Positions 36,024 through 46,894 are shown, counted from the first letter of the stretch. The stretch: DNA of 60,627 nucleotides from Lachnospiraceae bacterium (GCA_024694965.1 JAILJC010000070.1:1-60627), one strand, 5' to 3'. Notes: generated by a model not told the origin, from the letters alone. Numbers and translations: made by a program.

Positions 36024-37532
36024 TTATATCCCCGAATAACCCATCAGGGCTTCATCGACCGCCTTGGCCGCATTCCTGCCCTCACTTATCGCCCATACTA
36101 CAAGCGACTGGCCCCTGTGCATATCACCCGCCGTGAACACGCTGTCACGGCTCGTTTCGTATCCTTCTTCTGCCGTTTCCACATTTGTACGGGCGTTTAC
36201 ATTGACCCTAAAACCTTCGGTAACATAGGCCTCGCTTCCAAGGAATCCGGCTGCGATAAGTACAAGGTCCGCCTTAAGCTCTTCTTGACTTCCTTCAACG
36301 TTTACCATCTGCAGCCTGCCGGTTTTTTCATCCTTCTTAGGCGTCAGCTTAACCGTCCTTACTCCCGTAAGGTTACCCTTTTTATCCTTTATGAACTCGT
36401 CCACGGTTGTCTGGTAAATCCTGGGATCACTACCGAAGCAGGCGATCGCTTCCTCCTGGCCGTAATCAGTTTTAAGCACCTTCGGCCATTCGGGCCAGGG
36501 ATTGGAATCCGCCCTCTCTGAACACGGACAGGGCATCATCTCAAGCTGGATGACTGATCCTGCGCCAAGCCTTATAGATGTTCCCACGCAGTCGTTACCG
36601 GTATCACCGCCGCCTATGACGATAACATTCTTACCCTTAAGGCTGCCGAAAGAATAATCCGAAGCTGCAATGCACTTCTTATAATCATAGCCTGAGTCCA
36701 TTATCTTTTTGGACACTTCCGTTAAAAAATCAACCGCGAAATAAATGCCCTTTGCATCCCTTCCGGGAGCTTTTATATCCCTCGGATTTGACGCACCGCA
36801 TGCAAGCACTACCTTATCGTACTGCTTCATCAGCTCTTCGGGGGCTATGTCCTTTCCGACGTTAGCATTGTAGATAAACTTAATTCCGCTCTCTTCCATG
36901 AGTCTGATACGGCGGTCTATCACCCTCTTATCAAGTTTCATGTTGGGTATACCGTACCTAAGGAGCCCTCCTGCCCTGTCGCGGCGCTCGTATACCGTTA
37001 CCTCATGTCCGCGCTTATTAAGCCAGTATGCCGCGGAAAGTCCCGCCGGACCGCTGCCTATAACGGCGATCTTCTTGCCGGTGCGTACCTTTGGTATGTC
37101 GGGCTTTACAAGTCCGTTTTCAAATGCATATTCAATGACCGTTCTCTCGTTTTCCTTGGTGGATACGGGTTCGCCGTCACAGCCCACCGTACATGCCGCC
37201 TCGCACAGTGCGGGACATACACGTGAGGTAAACTCCGGGAAACAGTGTGTTTTGCTAAGCCGTACATACGCCTCACTTAAATTCCCGTGGTACACGTAAT
37301 CGTTTATCTCGGGCACTAAGTTGTGAAGCGGGCAGCCCGAAGCCATTCCCGAGATCATCACTCCTGCCTGGCAGAAGGGTATGCCGCATGCCATACACCT
37401 TGCTCCCTGGCGCATCTGATCCTTTACCTTTAACAGGCCGTGGAATTCGTCAAAGTCGTTTATCCTTTCCTTAACGCTCCTAACCGGGCCCTCATTCCTG
37501 TCATATTCCAAAAAACCGGTCGGCTTACCCAT
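36024..37532 (-). CDS. gltD: Glutamate synthase small subunit (NADPH)
   Basis: Transfers electrons from NADPH to the large subunit. The N-terminal iron-sulphur region has two cysteine clusters, CMACGIPFCQAG and CPALCEAACTVGC. The FAD motif is VIGSGPAGLSAAYWLNKRG near residue 152 and the NADPH motif VIGGGDTGNDCVG near 295. Length 502 residues is typical. It overlaps the gltB stop by eight bases, so the two subunits are made in step. It is the last gene of the asnB-pyrG-purF-gltB-gltD unit. Confidence 0.95.
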   Translation of the reverse strand: MGKPTGFLEYDRNEGPVRSVKERINDFDEFHGLLKVKDQMRQGARCMACGIPFCQAGVMISGMASGCPLHNLVPEINDYVYHGNLSEAYVRLSKTHCFPEFTSRVCPALCEAACTVGCDGEPVSTKENERTVIEYAFENGLVKPDIPKVRTGKKIAVIGSGPAGLSAAYWLNKRGHEVTVYERRDRAGGLLRYGIPNMKLDKRVIDRRIRLMEESGIKFIYNANVGKDIAPEELMKQYDKVVLACGASNPRDIKAPGRDAKGIYFAVDFLTEVSKKIMDSGYDYKKCIAASDYSFGSLKGKNVIVIGGGDTGNDCVGTSIRLGAGSVIQLEMMPCPCSERADSNPWPEWPKVLKTDYGQEEAIACFGSDPRIYQTTVDEFIKDKKGNLTGVRTVKLTPKKDEKTGRLQMVNVEGSQEELKADLVLIAAGFLGSEAYVTEGFRVNVNARTNVETAEEGYETSRDSVFTAGDMHRGQSLVVWAISEGRNAAKAVDEALMGYSGI

Positions 37533-40500
37533 CCTGTCTACCTCCTATACTTGCGTAGAATGCCTCGATCTGAGCTTCCTCATAGGACATTCCCTTCTCC
37601 TCAAACTGCCCTGTTAAGATCATGAGTTTCTTGTAATCCCCGGGGATTATCTTCTTAAACTTCGGCAGGTAATCCTCGAAGTTATCAAGTATTTTGGCAG
37701 CCTTTTTGGAGCCCGTACAGTTAAGATGCTTTGTAAGCATGTTCTTAAGTTCAACCTGGTCGATCTTATTCTTAACGGGTTCCATTAACACCATTTCCTT
37801 GTTAAGGTTCCGATACAGCGTGTTGTGATCGTCAAGCACATAGGCAACTCCGCCGCTCATTCCCGCGGCAAAGTTCTTGCCGGTAGGTCCAATGACGACA
37901 ACCCGTCCGCCCGTCATGTATTCGCAGCCGTGCTCGCCGACACCCTCGACAACGGCATAGGCTCCCGAATTCCTGACGGCAAACCTCTCGCCTGCAACAC
38001 CTTCAAAATACGCTTCGCCCGATGTCGCACCATACAGAGCCACATTACCGATTATCGTATTAAGCTCGGCGTCGTATCCGGCATTGTCGGGTGATGATAC
38101 TATTATCTTTCCGCCCGATAAGCCCTTGCCGATGTAGTCGTTGCTGTCACCCTTTAATATAAGCGTAAGTCCGCGCGGTATGAAAGCACCGAAGCTCTGT
38201 CCGCCGTGCCCCTTACATCTTATGGTTATCGTATCCTCCTTAAGGCCCTCGGGATTATGCCTTGTGATCTCGCTTCCGAGGAGCGTTCCGAAGGTCCTGT
38301 CGGTATTTATGAGTTCGATCTTCTTTTCGGAAACCGTACCCTCTTTTATCGACTTTTTGATATCCTTTGACTTAAGCAGCTTGGACTCGTCAAGTGTCTT
38401 TTCAAGTTCAAAATCAAATATCCTCTCGGGAGTAAATACCCTCTTATCCGACTCTGAATATTTAAGTATCTCCGAGATATCAACCTTAGCTGCATTACCG
38501 CAAAGGTCATCCCTCTTTTTAAGCAGGTCTGTCCGCCCTACCATATCGTTTATCGTACGGAAACCAAGACGTGCCATGTATTCACGAAGCTCCTGAGCGA
38601 TGAACTTCATGAAGTTCTCAACATATTCGGGCTTGCCCTTAAATCGCTTCCTAAGCTCGGGATTCTGTGTAGCCACACCGAACGGACAGGTATCCAAGTT
38701 ACATACCCTCATCATGGCGCAACCCAGAGTCACAAGCGGTGCGGTCGCAAATCCGAATTCCTCCGCTCCAAGGAGCGCGGCGATCGCAACATCCCTTCCG
38801 CTCATGAGCTTTCCGTCGGTTTCTATCATTACACGGTCCCTTAACCCGTTTTCTATAAGTGTCTTATGGGTCTCGGCAAGTCCAAGCTCCCACGGAAGTC
38901 CCGCATTGTGTATCGAGCTTACCGGTGCCGCACCCGTACCTCCGTCATATCCCGAAATAAGGATGACCTGCGCTCCTGCCTTGGCAACGCCGGCGGCTAT
39001 CGTACCCACGCCCGCCTCGGATACGAGCTTGACGCTGATACGCGCATATTTGTTTGAATTCTTAAGGTCGTAAATAAGCTGTGCCAGGTCCTCGATCGAA
39101 TAGATATCATGATGAGGCGGCGGAGATATAAGGCTTACGCCCGGCGTCGAATGCCTGGTCTTTGCGATCCACGGATATACCTTTCCGGCCGGCAGATGGC
39201 CGCCCTCTCCGGGTTTTGCACCCTGTGCCATCTTTATCTGAAGCTCACGTGCGCTTACCAGGTACTTATCTGTAACGCCGAACCTTCCGCTTGCCACCTG
39301 CTTGATCGCGGAGCTTCGGTCATGATCGGTTCCCGAAGAAGCGATACGTTCATCGCTCTCACCGCCCTCACCGCTGTTTGACTTTCCGTGAAGACGGTTC
39401 ATCGCAACGGCCAGTGCCTCATGGGCTTCCTCGGATATCGAACCGTAGGACATCGCACCCGTCTTAAACCTGGTGACTATGCTCTCAACGCTCTCAACCT
39501 CCGAGATATCGATACCCTCAGCCGGGTAATCGAAATCCATTATGCTCCTTAAGTATCCCGTACGCTCCCTGTCGACCATGGATGTGTACTGTTTGAATTT
39601 GTTATAATCGCCTTCCCTTGTCGCGCTCTGCAGCATGTGTATGGTCTGCGGATTGTAACGATGATCCTCGGCGCCCGAGCGCATCTTGTGCCTGCCGACC
39701 GAGTTAAGCGTAAGGTCGGTGTTAAGTCCCAGCGGATCGAAGGCCTTTGAATGCTGTTCATCAGTTTTCTGCGCTATATCATCAAGTGTGATACCGCCTA
39801 TGCGGCTCACCGTTCCGGTAAAGTACTTATCAGTTACCGCCCGCGATATGCCGAGTGCTTCAAATATCTTGCTGCCCTGGTAGGACTGCACCGTGGATAT
39901 GCCCATCTTCGAAGCTATCTTAACGATGCCCGACAATACCGCGCTGTCGTAGTCATTGACCGCCGCGTAGTAATCCTTGTCAAGGCTTCCCTTATCGATA
40001 AGCTCGGCAATTGTGGCATGAGCAAGGTACGGGTTTACCGCACTCGCACCGTATCCTAAAAGCAGTGCGAAATGATGCACTTCCCTCGGTTCGCCGGATT
40101 CAAGGATCAGCGACATCGCCGTACATTTCCTGGTATCGACAAGGTGCTTATGCACGGCCGCAACCGCAAGCAGTGAAGGCAGGGCCACGTGATTCTCATC
40201 AACTCCCCTGTCGGAAAGTATGAGTATGTTCGCGCCTTCCCTGTAGGCCTTGTCAACCTCGACAAACAGATGGTCCATGACTCTCTTTATCGGCGTGCTC
40301 TTATAGTAAAGGATGGAAACCTTGGCCACATTGAAGCCTTCCTTATCCATCTTCTCTATCTTTAAAAGATCAAGGTCCGTAAGTATCGGATTTTCCACCT
40401 TGAGCACATGACAGTTCTGCGCCTGCTCCTTAAGCAGGTTACCGTTCTTTCCAAGGTATACTGTCGTGGATGTTACTATCTTCTCCCTTGCCGCATCGAT

Positions 40501-42084
40501 CGGCGGATTTGTTACCTGCGCAAACATCTGCTTAAAGTAATTAAACAGCGGCTGGTACTGCTTTGAAAGCACCGCTATAGGAGTATCTATTCCCATGGCT
40601 CCCAAGTTCTCGGAACCGTTTAAGGCCATTGTCTTAATGCTCTCCATGCATTCCTCATATGCATAGCCGAATGCCTTCTGGAGCTTCATCCTCTCCTCAT
40701 CGTCGTAGGAGATCACCTTGCTGTTTGGTATCTTAAGCTCCTTAAGAGTCAGCAGATTGGAGCTTAACCACTCACCGTAAGGCTCTTTGAACGCGTAATA
40801 TTCCTTAAGCTCTTCGTCGGAGATTATCCTGTCCTTCTTCGTATCTATAAGGAGCATCTTTCCGGGATGCAGCCTTTCCTTTTTGACCACATGCTCCTCG
40901 GGAAGCGGCAGCACGCCGACCTCTGAGGAAAGTATTAAGCGGCCGTCATCCATTATGTAGTATCTCGAAGGACGCAGGCCGTTACGATCAAGGATCGCAC
41001 CCATCACATCACCGTCCGAAAACAGGATGGATGCGGGGCCGTCCCAGGGTTCGAGCATCGTTGCGTAATACTGGTAGAAATCCCTTATCTCATCGGATAT
41101 CGTATCGTTGTGCGCCCACGGCTCAGGAACCATGACCATCGCCGCCAGCGGAAGGTCAAGTCCGCTCATTGTAAGGAATTCAAGCGTATTGTCAAACATC
41201 GCAGAATCCGAACCGTAGCTTGGGATGACCGGAAGGACCTTGGTCATGTCCTCGGGCGTAAAGCAGGATGTGAACATGGTCTCTTCGCGGGCCAGCATCT
41301 TATCCACGTTGCCCTTTATAGTATTTATCTCGCCGTTATGCACCATGAAACGGTTGGGATGCGCCTTCTCCCAGCTGGGATTTGTGTTTGTCGAAAACCT
41401 TGAGTGCACCATGGCTATCGCCGATTTGTATGACTTATCCTCAAGGTCTGTAAAGAAAGTACGGAGCTGTCCCACAAGGAACATTCCCTTATAGACTATT
41501 GTTCGACATGACAATGAGCACACGTAGGTATTGTCCGTGCTCTGCTCAAACACACGCCTTATGACATAAAGCTTGCGGTCAAAATCAATATCCGTCGTGA
41601 TATCCTCGGGCCTTTTTACAAAGCCCTGATAAATGCAGGGCATGCAGTCACGGGCCCTGCTGCCAAGGACATCGGGACTTGTGGGAACGGCGCGCCAGCC
41701 AAGGAACTGAGCACCCTCCTTGTTTACTATTACCTCAAACATCTTCATTGCCCTTGAACGCTTAAGCTCCTGTGTCGGGAAGAAGAACATTCCCACACCG
41801 TAGCTCCTATCGTTACCGAGCTCTATGCCTGCCTTTTTGCATTCCTTTTTTAAGTACTCATGCGGTATCTGGGTAAGGATGCCGACACCGTCACCTGTCT
41901 CCCCTAAAGCATCCTTACCCGCACGGTGCTCTAAGTTCTCAACTATCTTAAGTGCATCGTCGACTACCGCGTGATCCTTCGAGCCGTTGATGTTTACTAT
42001 CGCTCCTATCCCGCAGTTATCATGTTCGTAAATCATTGATTCTTCCGATCCCCTGATCCGTCTGATCCTTGCGTTTTCTCTCAT
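37525..42084 (-). CDS. gltB: Glutamate synthase large subunit
   Basis: Makes two glutamates from glutamine and 2-oxoglutarate, completing the GS-GOGAT cycle with GlnN. The N-terminal class II glutaminase begins at Cys24 (HDNCGIGAIVN) after a short propeptide. Then come the central domain, the FMN barrel with GEGGESDERIASSGTDHDRS and GGTGAAP, the Cys-rich MRVCNLDTCPFGVATQ 3Fe-4S loop, and the C-terminal beta helix with GGRVVVIGPTGKNF. The start at 42084 is chosen because AGGAG lies nine bases upstream and the propeptide length then matches the family; another in-frame start exists at 42129. It lies 41 bases after purF. Confidence 0.95.
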   Translation of the reverse strand: MRENARIRRIRGSEESMIYEHDNCGIGAIVNINGSKDHAVVDDALKIVENLEHRAGKDALGETGDGVGILTQIPHEYLKKECKKAGIELGNDRSYGVGMFFFPTQELKRSRAMKMFEVIVNKEGAQFLGWRAVPTSPDVLGSRARDCMPCIYQGFVKRPEDITTDIDFDRKLYVIRRVFEQSTDNTYVCSLSCRTIVYKGMFLVGQLRTFFTDLEDKSYKSAIAMVHSRFSTNTNPSWEKAHPNRFMVHNGEINTIKGNVDKMLAREETMFTSCFTPEDMTKVLPVIPSYGSDSAMFDNTLEFLTMSGLDLPLAAMVMVPEPWAHNDTISDEIRDFYQYYATMLEPWDGPASILFSDGDVMGAILDRNGLRPSRYYIMDDGRLILSSEVGVLPLPEEHVVKKERLHPGKMLLIDTKKDRIISDEELKEYYAFKEPYGEWLSSNLLTLKELKIPNSKVISYDDEERMKLQKAFGYAYEECMESIKTMALNGSENLGAMGIDTPIAVLSKQYQPLFNYFKQMFAQVTNPPIDAAREKIVTSTTVYLGKNGNLLKEQAQNCHVLKVENPILTDLDLLKIEKMDKEGFNVAKVSILYYKSTPIKRVMDHLFVEVDKAYREGANILILSDRGVDENHVALPSLLAVAAVHKHLVDTRKCTAMSLILESGEPREVHHFALLLGYGASAVNPYLAHATIAELIDKGSLDKDYYAAVNDYDSAVLSGIVKIASKMGISTVQSYQGSKIFEALGISRAVTDKYFTGTVSRIGGITLDDIAQKTDEQHSKAFDPLGLNTDLTLNSVGRHKMRSGAEDHRYNPQTIHMLQSATREGDYNKFKQYTSMVDRERTGYLRSIMDFDYPAEGIDISEVESVESIVTRFKTGAMSYGSISEEAHEALAVAMNRLHGKSNSGEGGESDERIASSGTDHDRSSAIKQVASGRFGVTDKYLVSARELQIKMAQGAKPGEGGHLPAGKVYPWIAKTRHSTPGVSLISPPPHHDIYSIEDLAQLIYDLKNSNKYARISVKLVSEAGVGTIAAGVAKAGAQVILISGYDGGTGAAPVSSIHNAGLPWELGLAETHKTLIENGLRDRVMIETDGKLMSGRDVAIAALLGAEEFGFATAPLVTLGCAMMRVCNLDTCPFGVATQNPELRKRFKGKPEYVENFMKFIAQELREYMARLGFRTINDMVGRTDLLKKRDDLCGNAAKVDISEILKYSESDKRVFTPERIFDFELEKTLDESKLLKSKDIKKSIKEGTVSEKKIELINTDRTFGTLLGSEITRHNPEGLKEDTITIRCKGHGGQSFGAFIPRGLTLILKGDSNDYIGKGLSGGKIIVSSPDNAGYDAELNTIIGNVALYGATSGEAYFEGVAGERFAVRNSGAYAVVEGVGEHGCEYMTGGRVVVIGPTGKNFAAGMSGGVAYVLDDHNTLYRNLNKEMVLMEPVKNKIDQVELKNMLTKHLNCTGSKKAAKILDNFEDYLPKFKKIIPGDYKKLMILTGQFEEKGMSYEEAQIEAFYASIGGRQDG

Positions 42085-42125
42085 ATCCTCTGTCTCCTCA
42101 TGTGTATCACTTATGATACTGTATT

Positions 42126-43502
42126 TCAAACCGGGTAATTATTGTCAAAACATGCCTTGCATACCGGCAGTCCGTCAAGCATTTCCATAAAGTCATCCGT
42201 ATCAAGATAGCTTAACGAATCAGCTCCGACGGCCTTTTTTATCTCCTCGCCCGAATGGCCCGATGCAATGAGCTGCTTGCTGCTTGGAACATCGGTCCCG
42301 TAATAGCAGGGATATAAAAACGGCGGTGAGCTTATCCTTACATGGACCTCCTTTGCCCCGCAGGATTTAAGCATCTCGATTATCTGCCGCATCGTTGTGC
42401 CCCTTACGATGGAATCGTCTATGAGCACCAGGCTCTTATCCTTTACAACATCCTTAAGGACGCTCAACTTCATGTGTACGGCCGTGTTCCTTTCTTCATC
42501 GGTCGGCTTTATGAAGCTCCTGCCTATGTAACTGTTCTTCTGGAAGGCAAGTACGAACGGTATGCCCGACTCCTTTGAATAACCTTCCGCCGCGGCCAGT
42601 CCCGAATCGGGAACTCCCGCCACGATATCCGCCTTTACCGGATTCCTTCGTGCCAGTGCCATTCCGGCCTTAAGCCTTGCCTCATGCACGTTTATCTTAT
42701 CTATAACGGAATCGGTCCTTGCAAAATATATATATTCAAACACGCAGTGTGCGGGCTTCTTTCCGCACAGCTCCTCATTGCTCTTTATCCCTTCATCGGA
42801 TATCGTGATCACTTCACCGGGCTTTATATCCCTTATGAGCTCACCGCCAACCGAGACTATCGCACAGCTCTCGGAAGCCAGCATGTAGGTATCGCCCCTT
42901 TTTCCGAGTACCAGGGGCTTTATCCCGTAAGGATCCCTGATGCCGATAAGCTTTTTGGGGCTCATGACTATCACCGCATAGCCGCCGCGCAGCCTTCCCG
43001 CCGCCCTCTGTACGGCCACCTCCACCGAGGAGGAATAAACCCTTTCGCTCACTATCTCATACGCCAGCACCTCGGTATCCGATGTCGTGTAATGTGCCTG
43101 TCCGCGGTACATCTGCTCCTGCTTTATCTCTTCGGTATTGACGATGTTCCCGTTATGCACTACAGCAAGCGAACCCTTGATGTAATTCATCGCTATCGGC
43201 TGGGCATTTGCAAGTATGCTTCCTCCCGTTGTCGAATAACGCACATGCCCCACGCCTATGTTGCCCTTGGTCTGTTCAAGGAACTTCCTGTCAAAGACCT
43301 CGCTCACAAGTCCCATTCCCTTGTGGGTGATGATGTTTCCCATGGGTCCGTCCGTATCGCATACCGACATTCCCGCGGATTCCTGTCCCCTGTGCTGCAG
43401 GGCGATAAGTCCGTAGTATATATCCGAAGCCACATTGCTGCCGCTTCCCGCAAAAATACCGAATACACCGCATTCCTCATGAAGCTTATCTGACATATCC
43501 AT
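42126..43502 (-). CDS. purF: Amidophosphoribosyltransferase
   Basis: First step of purine synthesis: glutamine plus PRPP gives phosphoribosylamine. It has a class II glutaminase with Cys11 (EECGVFGIF) after a ten-residue propeptide, and a phosphoribosyltransferase loop VLIDDSIVRGTTMRQ. Cysteines in PAHCVFEY, FLYPCYY and CKAC near the C-terminus match the 4Fe-4S ligands of Bacillus-type PurF, which makes the enzyme oxygen-sensitive. It is not with other pur genes; instead it lies ten bases after pyrG in a set of glutamine-using enzymes. Confidence 0.95.
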   Translation of the reverse strand: MDMSDKLHEECGVFGIFAGSGSNVASDIYYGLIALQHRGQESAGMSVCDTDGPMGNIITHKGMGLVSEVFDRKFLEQTKGNIGVGHVRYSTTGGSILANAQPIAMNYIKGSLAVVHNGNIVNTEEIKQEQMYRGQAHYTTSDTEVLAYEIVSERVYSSSVEVAVQRAAGRLRGGYAVIVMSPKKLIGIRDPYGIKPLVLGKRGDTYMLASESCAIVSVGGELIRDIKPGEVITISDEGIKSNEELCGKKPAHCVFEYIYFARTDSVIDKINVHEARLKAGMALARRNPVKADIVAGVPDSGLAAAEGYSKESGIPFVLAFQKNSYIGRSFIKPTDEERNTAVHMKLSVLKDVVKDKSLVLIDDSIVRGTTMRQIIEMLKSCGAKEVHVRISSPPFLYPCYYGTDVPSSKQLIASGHSGEEIKKAVGADSLSYLDTDDFMEMLDGLPVCKACFDNNYPV

Positions 43503-43511
43503 ACCTCTAAG

Positions 43512-45167
43512 TTATTCGATACCGGCTTTCTTAAGTGCCTCACTTACCAGTCCCTTGAACAGCGGATGAGGGGCATCGGGTCGTGACTTGAATTCGGGAT
43601 GCGCCTGTGTTGCCACGAAATACGGATGGTCCTTAAGCTCTATCATCTCGACTATGCGTCCGTCAGGCGACAGGCCCGATAATGTCATGCCCGCCTTTGT
43701 GAGCACCTCCCTGTAATCATTGTTAACCTCATACCTGTGACGGTGCCTCTCGGAGATAAGCTTGTACTTACAGCCCTCTGCCGCCTTTATATCCTCACCG
43801 TTTGATAAGTCGTAATCATACAGTTCATATGCCCTGCTGCCTTCCTTAAGTACACAGGGATAGGCACCCAGCCGCAGCGTTCCTCCAAGGTTTTCAACAC
43901 CCTCCTGATCGGGCATAAGATGTATGACGGGATTCTTCGTATCCGGTGAAAACTCAACGCTTCCCGCATCTTTTAACCCGCATACGTTCCTTGCAAATTC
44001 AACGATCGATAACTGCATCCCAAGGCAGAGCCCGAGGAACGGGATCTTTTTCTCCCTTGCATATCCTATCGCAAGTATCTTTCCTTCTATGCCCCTAGAC
44101 CCGAAGCCTCCCGGTACCAGTATCCCCTGCAGATCATGCAGGTATTCATCCAGGTTGTCGGGAGTAAGCTCCTCAGAATCGATCCATCTTATCTTTACCT
44201 GGGTCTTATATGCGATGCCTCCGTGATTTAATGCTTCGACTACGCTAAGGTATGCATCATGCAGTGCAACATATTTACCGACTATGCCGATCTCAACCGA
44301 ATGCCTCGGATTGTGGAAATCCTCAACCAGCTGTTTCCATGCCGTAAGATCGGGCTCCACGCAGGGAAGCTTTAAGCACTCGCAAACGGCATCCGCGAAA
44401 TTTTCCTCCTCAAGCATCAGCGGTACTTCGTATAACGACTGTGCATCAAGGTTCTGGAGCACATGCTCCTTCTTTACGTTACAGAAAAGCGCGATCTTCT
44501 CACGCATCGAATCGTCTATCGGATAATCTGAACGGCACACCAGGATGTCCGGCCATATTCCCATGCTCTGCAGGCTCTTTACGCTCATCTGCGTGGGCTT
44601 TGTCTTCATCTCACCCGAAGCCTTGATATACGGGATAAGAGTCACCTGAATGATGATCGCATTCTCGCGTCCCACTTCAGACTGGAACTGCCTTATCGCC
44701 TCAAGGAAGGGCTGGCTTTCGATGTCACCCACCGTTCCGCCGATCTCGATTATCGATATGGTCTCTTCATCGGGGCTCTGCGCCTTGTGGAACCTGTCCT
44801 TTATCTCGTTTGTGATATGCGGTATGACCTGTACGGTGCCTCCGCCGTAATCTCCGTGCCTTTCCTTGTTAAGTACCGACCAGTATATCTTTCCCGTCGT
44901 AACGTTTGAATTCTTGTTAAGGCTTTCGTTTATGAAGCGCTCGTAGTGCCCAAGGTCAAGGTCTGTCTCCGTTCCGTCATCTGTTACGAACACCTCGCCG
45001 TGCTGGATGGGGTTCATCGTTCCCGGATCCATGTTTATGTACGGATCGAACTTCTGCATGGTCACATGATATCCCCTTGCCTTTAAAAGACGTCCGAGAG
45101 ATGATGCCGTTATTCCCTTACCAAGGCCTGATACAACGCCGCCGGTTACGAATACGTATTTAACCAT
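43512..45167 (-). CDS. pyrG: CTP synthase
   Basis: Converts UTP to CTP with glutamine as nitrogen donor. The N-terminal amidoligase domain starts [20 protein letters not shown]; the C-terminal class I glutaminase has the nucleophile in GLCLGMQL and the His/Glu in AHPEFKSRP. Length 551 residues is slightly longer than the 535 usual in Firmicutes but intact. A ribosome site GGGAGGGGG precedes the ATG. It is between asnB and purF in the same unit, ten bases from purF, and 146 bases after asnB across a region with repeats. Confidence 0.95.
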   Translation of the reverse strand: MVKYVFVTGGVVSGLGKGITASSLGRLLKARGYHVTMQKFDPYINMDPGTMNPIQHGEVFVTDDGTETDLDLGHYERFINESLNKNSNVTTGKIYWSVLNKERHGDYGGGTVQVIPHITNEIKDRFHKAQSPDEETISIIEIGGTVGDIESQPFLEAIRQFQSEVGRENAIIIQVTLIPYIKASGEMKTKPTQMSVKSLQSMGIWPDILVCRSDYPIDDSMREKIALFCNVKKEHVLQNLDAQSLYEVPLMLEEENFADAVCECLKLPCVEPDLTAWKQLVEDFHNPRHSVEIGIVGKYVALHDAYLSVVEALNHGGIAYKTQVKIRWIDSEELTPDNLDEYLHDLQGILVPGGFGSRGIEGKILAIGYAREKKIPFLGLCLGMQLSIVEFARNVCGLKDAGSVEFSPDTKNPVIHLMPDQEGVENLGGTLRLGAYPCVLKEGSRAYELYDYDLSNGEDIKAAEGCKYKLISERHRHRYEVNNDYREVLTKAGMTLSGLSPDGRIVEMIELKDHPYFVATQAHPEFKSRPDAPHPLFKGLVSEALKKAGIE

Positions 45168-45190
45168 AGTTTCCTACCCCCTCCCTCATA

Positions 45191-45212
45191 GATGGTACCC
45201 CTTATGATCAAT
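45191..45212. repeat. 22-base direct repeat, copy 1
   Basis: GATGGTACCCCTTATGATCAAT, the same as 45297-45318. This copy lies between the ribosome site of pyrG and the next hairpin, the other overlaps the asnB stop. Confidence 0.85.
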
Positions 45213-45217
45213 TCTGT

Positions 45218-45250
45218 AAGAAGTACTCCGTCTTCTACTCCGTACTTCTT
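45218..45250. repeat. Hairpin between asnB and pyrG
   Basis: Nine-pair perfect arms AAGAAGTAC/GTACTTCTT with a 15-base loop that also repeats TACTCCGT from the arms. No T run is present on the transcribed strand. Confidence 0.6.
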
Positions 45251-45273
45251 TTGAATACGCTCGCCGCTTAGGC

Positions 45274-45318
45274 ATCATAAGGAATCCACCATCTTCGATG
45301 GTACCCCTTATGATCAAT
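45274..45318. repeat. Hairpin at the asnB stop, including direct repeat copy 2
   Basis: Arms ATCATAAGG/CCTTATGAT (45274-45314) with inner ACCATC/GATGGT. Bases 45297-45318 repeat copy 1 exactly. The last codons of asnB are within the repeat. Confidence 0.7.
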
Positions 45319-46894
45319 CCCCTGAAGCTCCATAGTTTGCCAGTACCCTGGCCGAAGGATCGTTAACATCACAGCCCTCCCATGACTTGTTGGGCATCCA
45401 GAAATCAACAACCATCTTAGACTGTCCCGGATAATACTCCTCAAATATCTCACGATACAGCAGTGATTCTTTGGTAAACGGCCTTGCATGGTCGTACTTC
45501 TTTACAAGCTTCTCAAATTCCTCATCCGAATACTTTTCTTCCGCATAAGCCTTAAGATGATCTACCATCGAATGGCCAACCGCATCCGAAAAGGCTGCCT
45601 TCTCACGCATCAGGATGTCGTAAGGAAGGTAGTCGCCCTCAAATGCATGACGCAGCAGGTACTTACCCTTGTTGTAAACGTTCATCTTCTTGGCGGGATT
45701 TATGCTCATTACGTAATCAACGAAATCAAGGTCACCGAACGGAACCCTCGCTTCCAGTGAGTTAACGGAAATACACCTGTCCGCACGCAGCACGTCATAC
45801 ATATGTATCTCGTCTATCCTCTTTACCGCTTCCTTCTGGAACTCCTCGGGTGACGGAGCAAAATCGGTATATTTATATCCGAACAGCTCATCCGAGATCT
45901 CACCGGTAAGCAGCACGCGGATATCGGTCTGTTCATGTATCGCCTTGCACACAAGGTACATTCCCATGCTCGCACGGATCGTCGTTATATCGTAGGTACC
46001 CAGTATCGAAATGACCGTCGGAAGCTCGCGGATAACGTCTTCCTTTGTTATTATCACTTCGGTGTGGTCGCTCCCCAAATAATCCGCAACTTCCTTTGCA
46101 TACTTAAGGTCGATCGCATCCGTGTTCATTCCTATCGCAAATGTCCTTATAGGCTTATCCATAATCTTTGCGGAAACGGCACACACAAGTGAACTGTCAA
46201 GGCCGCCGCTTAAAAGGAAGCCGAGAGGTGCATCGGAATCAAGCCTCTTTTCGATACCCTTTACCAGCTTGTCGTGTATGTTCTTACATATCGTATCTAT
46301 ATCGTCATCCACGAACTTATCGACCTTTGTCATGCTCCTGTAGCATACAAATTCTCCGTCCTTATAGTAATGTCCGGGAGGGAACGGGAATACTTCTTTT
46401 ACCAGTCCGACAAGGTTCTTTGCTTCCGAAGCAAACACTATCTCATCGTCCTTAACGTACCCGTAGAAGAGTGGCCTTATGCCGATCGGATCACGTGCGG
46501 CTACGAATGACTCTGCCTTTGCATCATAAATAATGCATGCAAACTCGGCATCGAGTTTTTCAAACATATCAACGCCGTACAGTTCGTACATCGGAAGTAA
46601 AAGCTCACAGTCAGAGTCACTTTTGAAGGTGTATCCCTTAGCCTTAAGCTCTTCCTTTATCGGCCTGAACCCGTATATCTCACCGTTGCATACGACAACG
46701 TTATCATTAAGTGTAAACGGCTGCATTCCTTCTTCATGAAGGCCCATGATAGACAGACGCTCAAAGCCCATGATACCGCCGGGGATATTTATTATCCTCT
46801 GCATATCCGGCCCCCTCGACGTTGTCTTGTCGAAATGCTCCTTAAATTTCTCCATTGTAAGGCTGCTTCCAAGATATCCCATTATGGAACACAT
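45314..46894 (-). CDS. asnB: Asparagine synthase (glutamine-hydrolysing)
   Basis: Makes asparagine from aspartate, glutamine and ATP. Cys2 of MCSIMGYLG is the class II glutaminase nucleophile, so the start is certain. The synthetase domain has the ATP loop LLSGGLDSSLVCAVSA near residue 232 and GEISDELFGYKY near 330. Length 526 residues resembles the E. coli AsnB form. It is first in the asnB-pyrG-purF-gltB-gltD unit and carries its own promoter and an ANTAR-type attenuator. Its product feeds the AsnS encoded at 6.5 kb. Confidence 0.95.
   Translation of the reverse strand: MCSIMGYLGSSLTMEKFKEHFDKTTSRGPDMQRIINIPGGIMGFERLSIMGLHEEGMQPFTLNDNVVVCNGEIYGFRPIKEELKAKGYTFKSDSDCELLLPMYELYGVDMFEKLDAEFACIIYDAKAESFVAARDPIGIRPLFYGYVKDDEIVFASEAKNLVGLVKEVFPFPPGHYYKDGEFVCYRSMTKVDKFVDDDIDTICKNIHDKLVKGIEKRLDSDAPLGFLLSGGLDSSLVCAVSAKIMDKPIRTFAIGMNTDAIDLKYAKEVADYLGSDHTEVIITKEDVIRELPTVISILGTYDITTIRASMGMYLVCKAIHEQTDIRVLLTGEISDELFGYKYTDFAPSPEEFQKEAVKRIDEIHMYDVLRADRCISVNSLEARVPFGDLDFVDYVMSINPAKKMNVYNKGKYLLRHAFEGDYLPYDILMREKAAFSDAVGHSMVDHLKAYAEEKYSDEEFEKLVKKYDHARPFTKESLLYREIFEEYYPGQSKMVVDFWMPNKSWEGCDVNDPSARVLANYGASGD

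Noticed and set aside
45168-45313. An ANTAR-type leader before pyrG
   Set aside because: The gap has hairpins but no T run and no six-base loop with G4 overlapping a terminator arm. pyrG probably relies on the asnB promoter.
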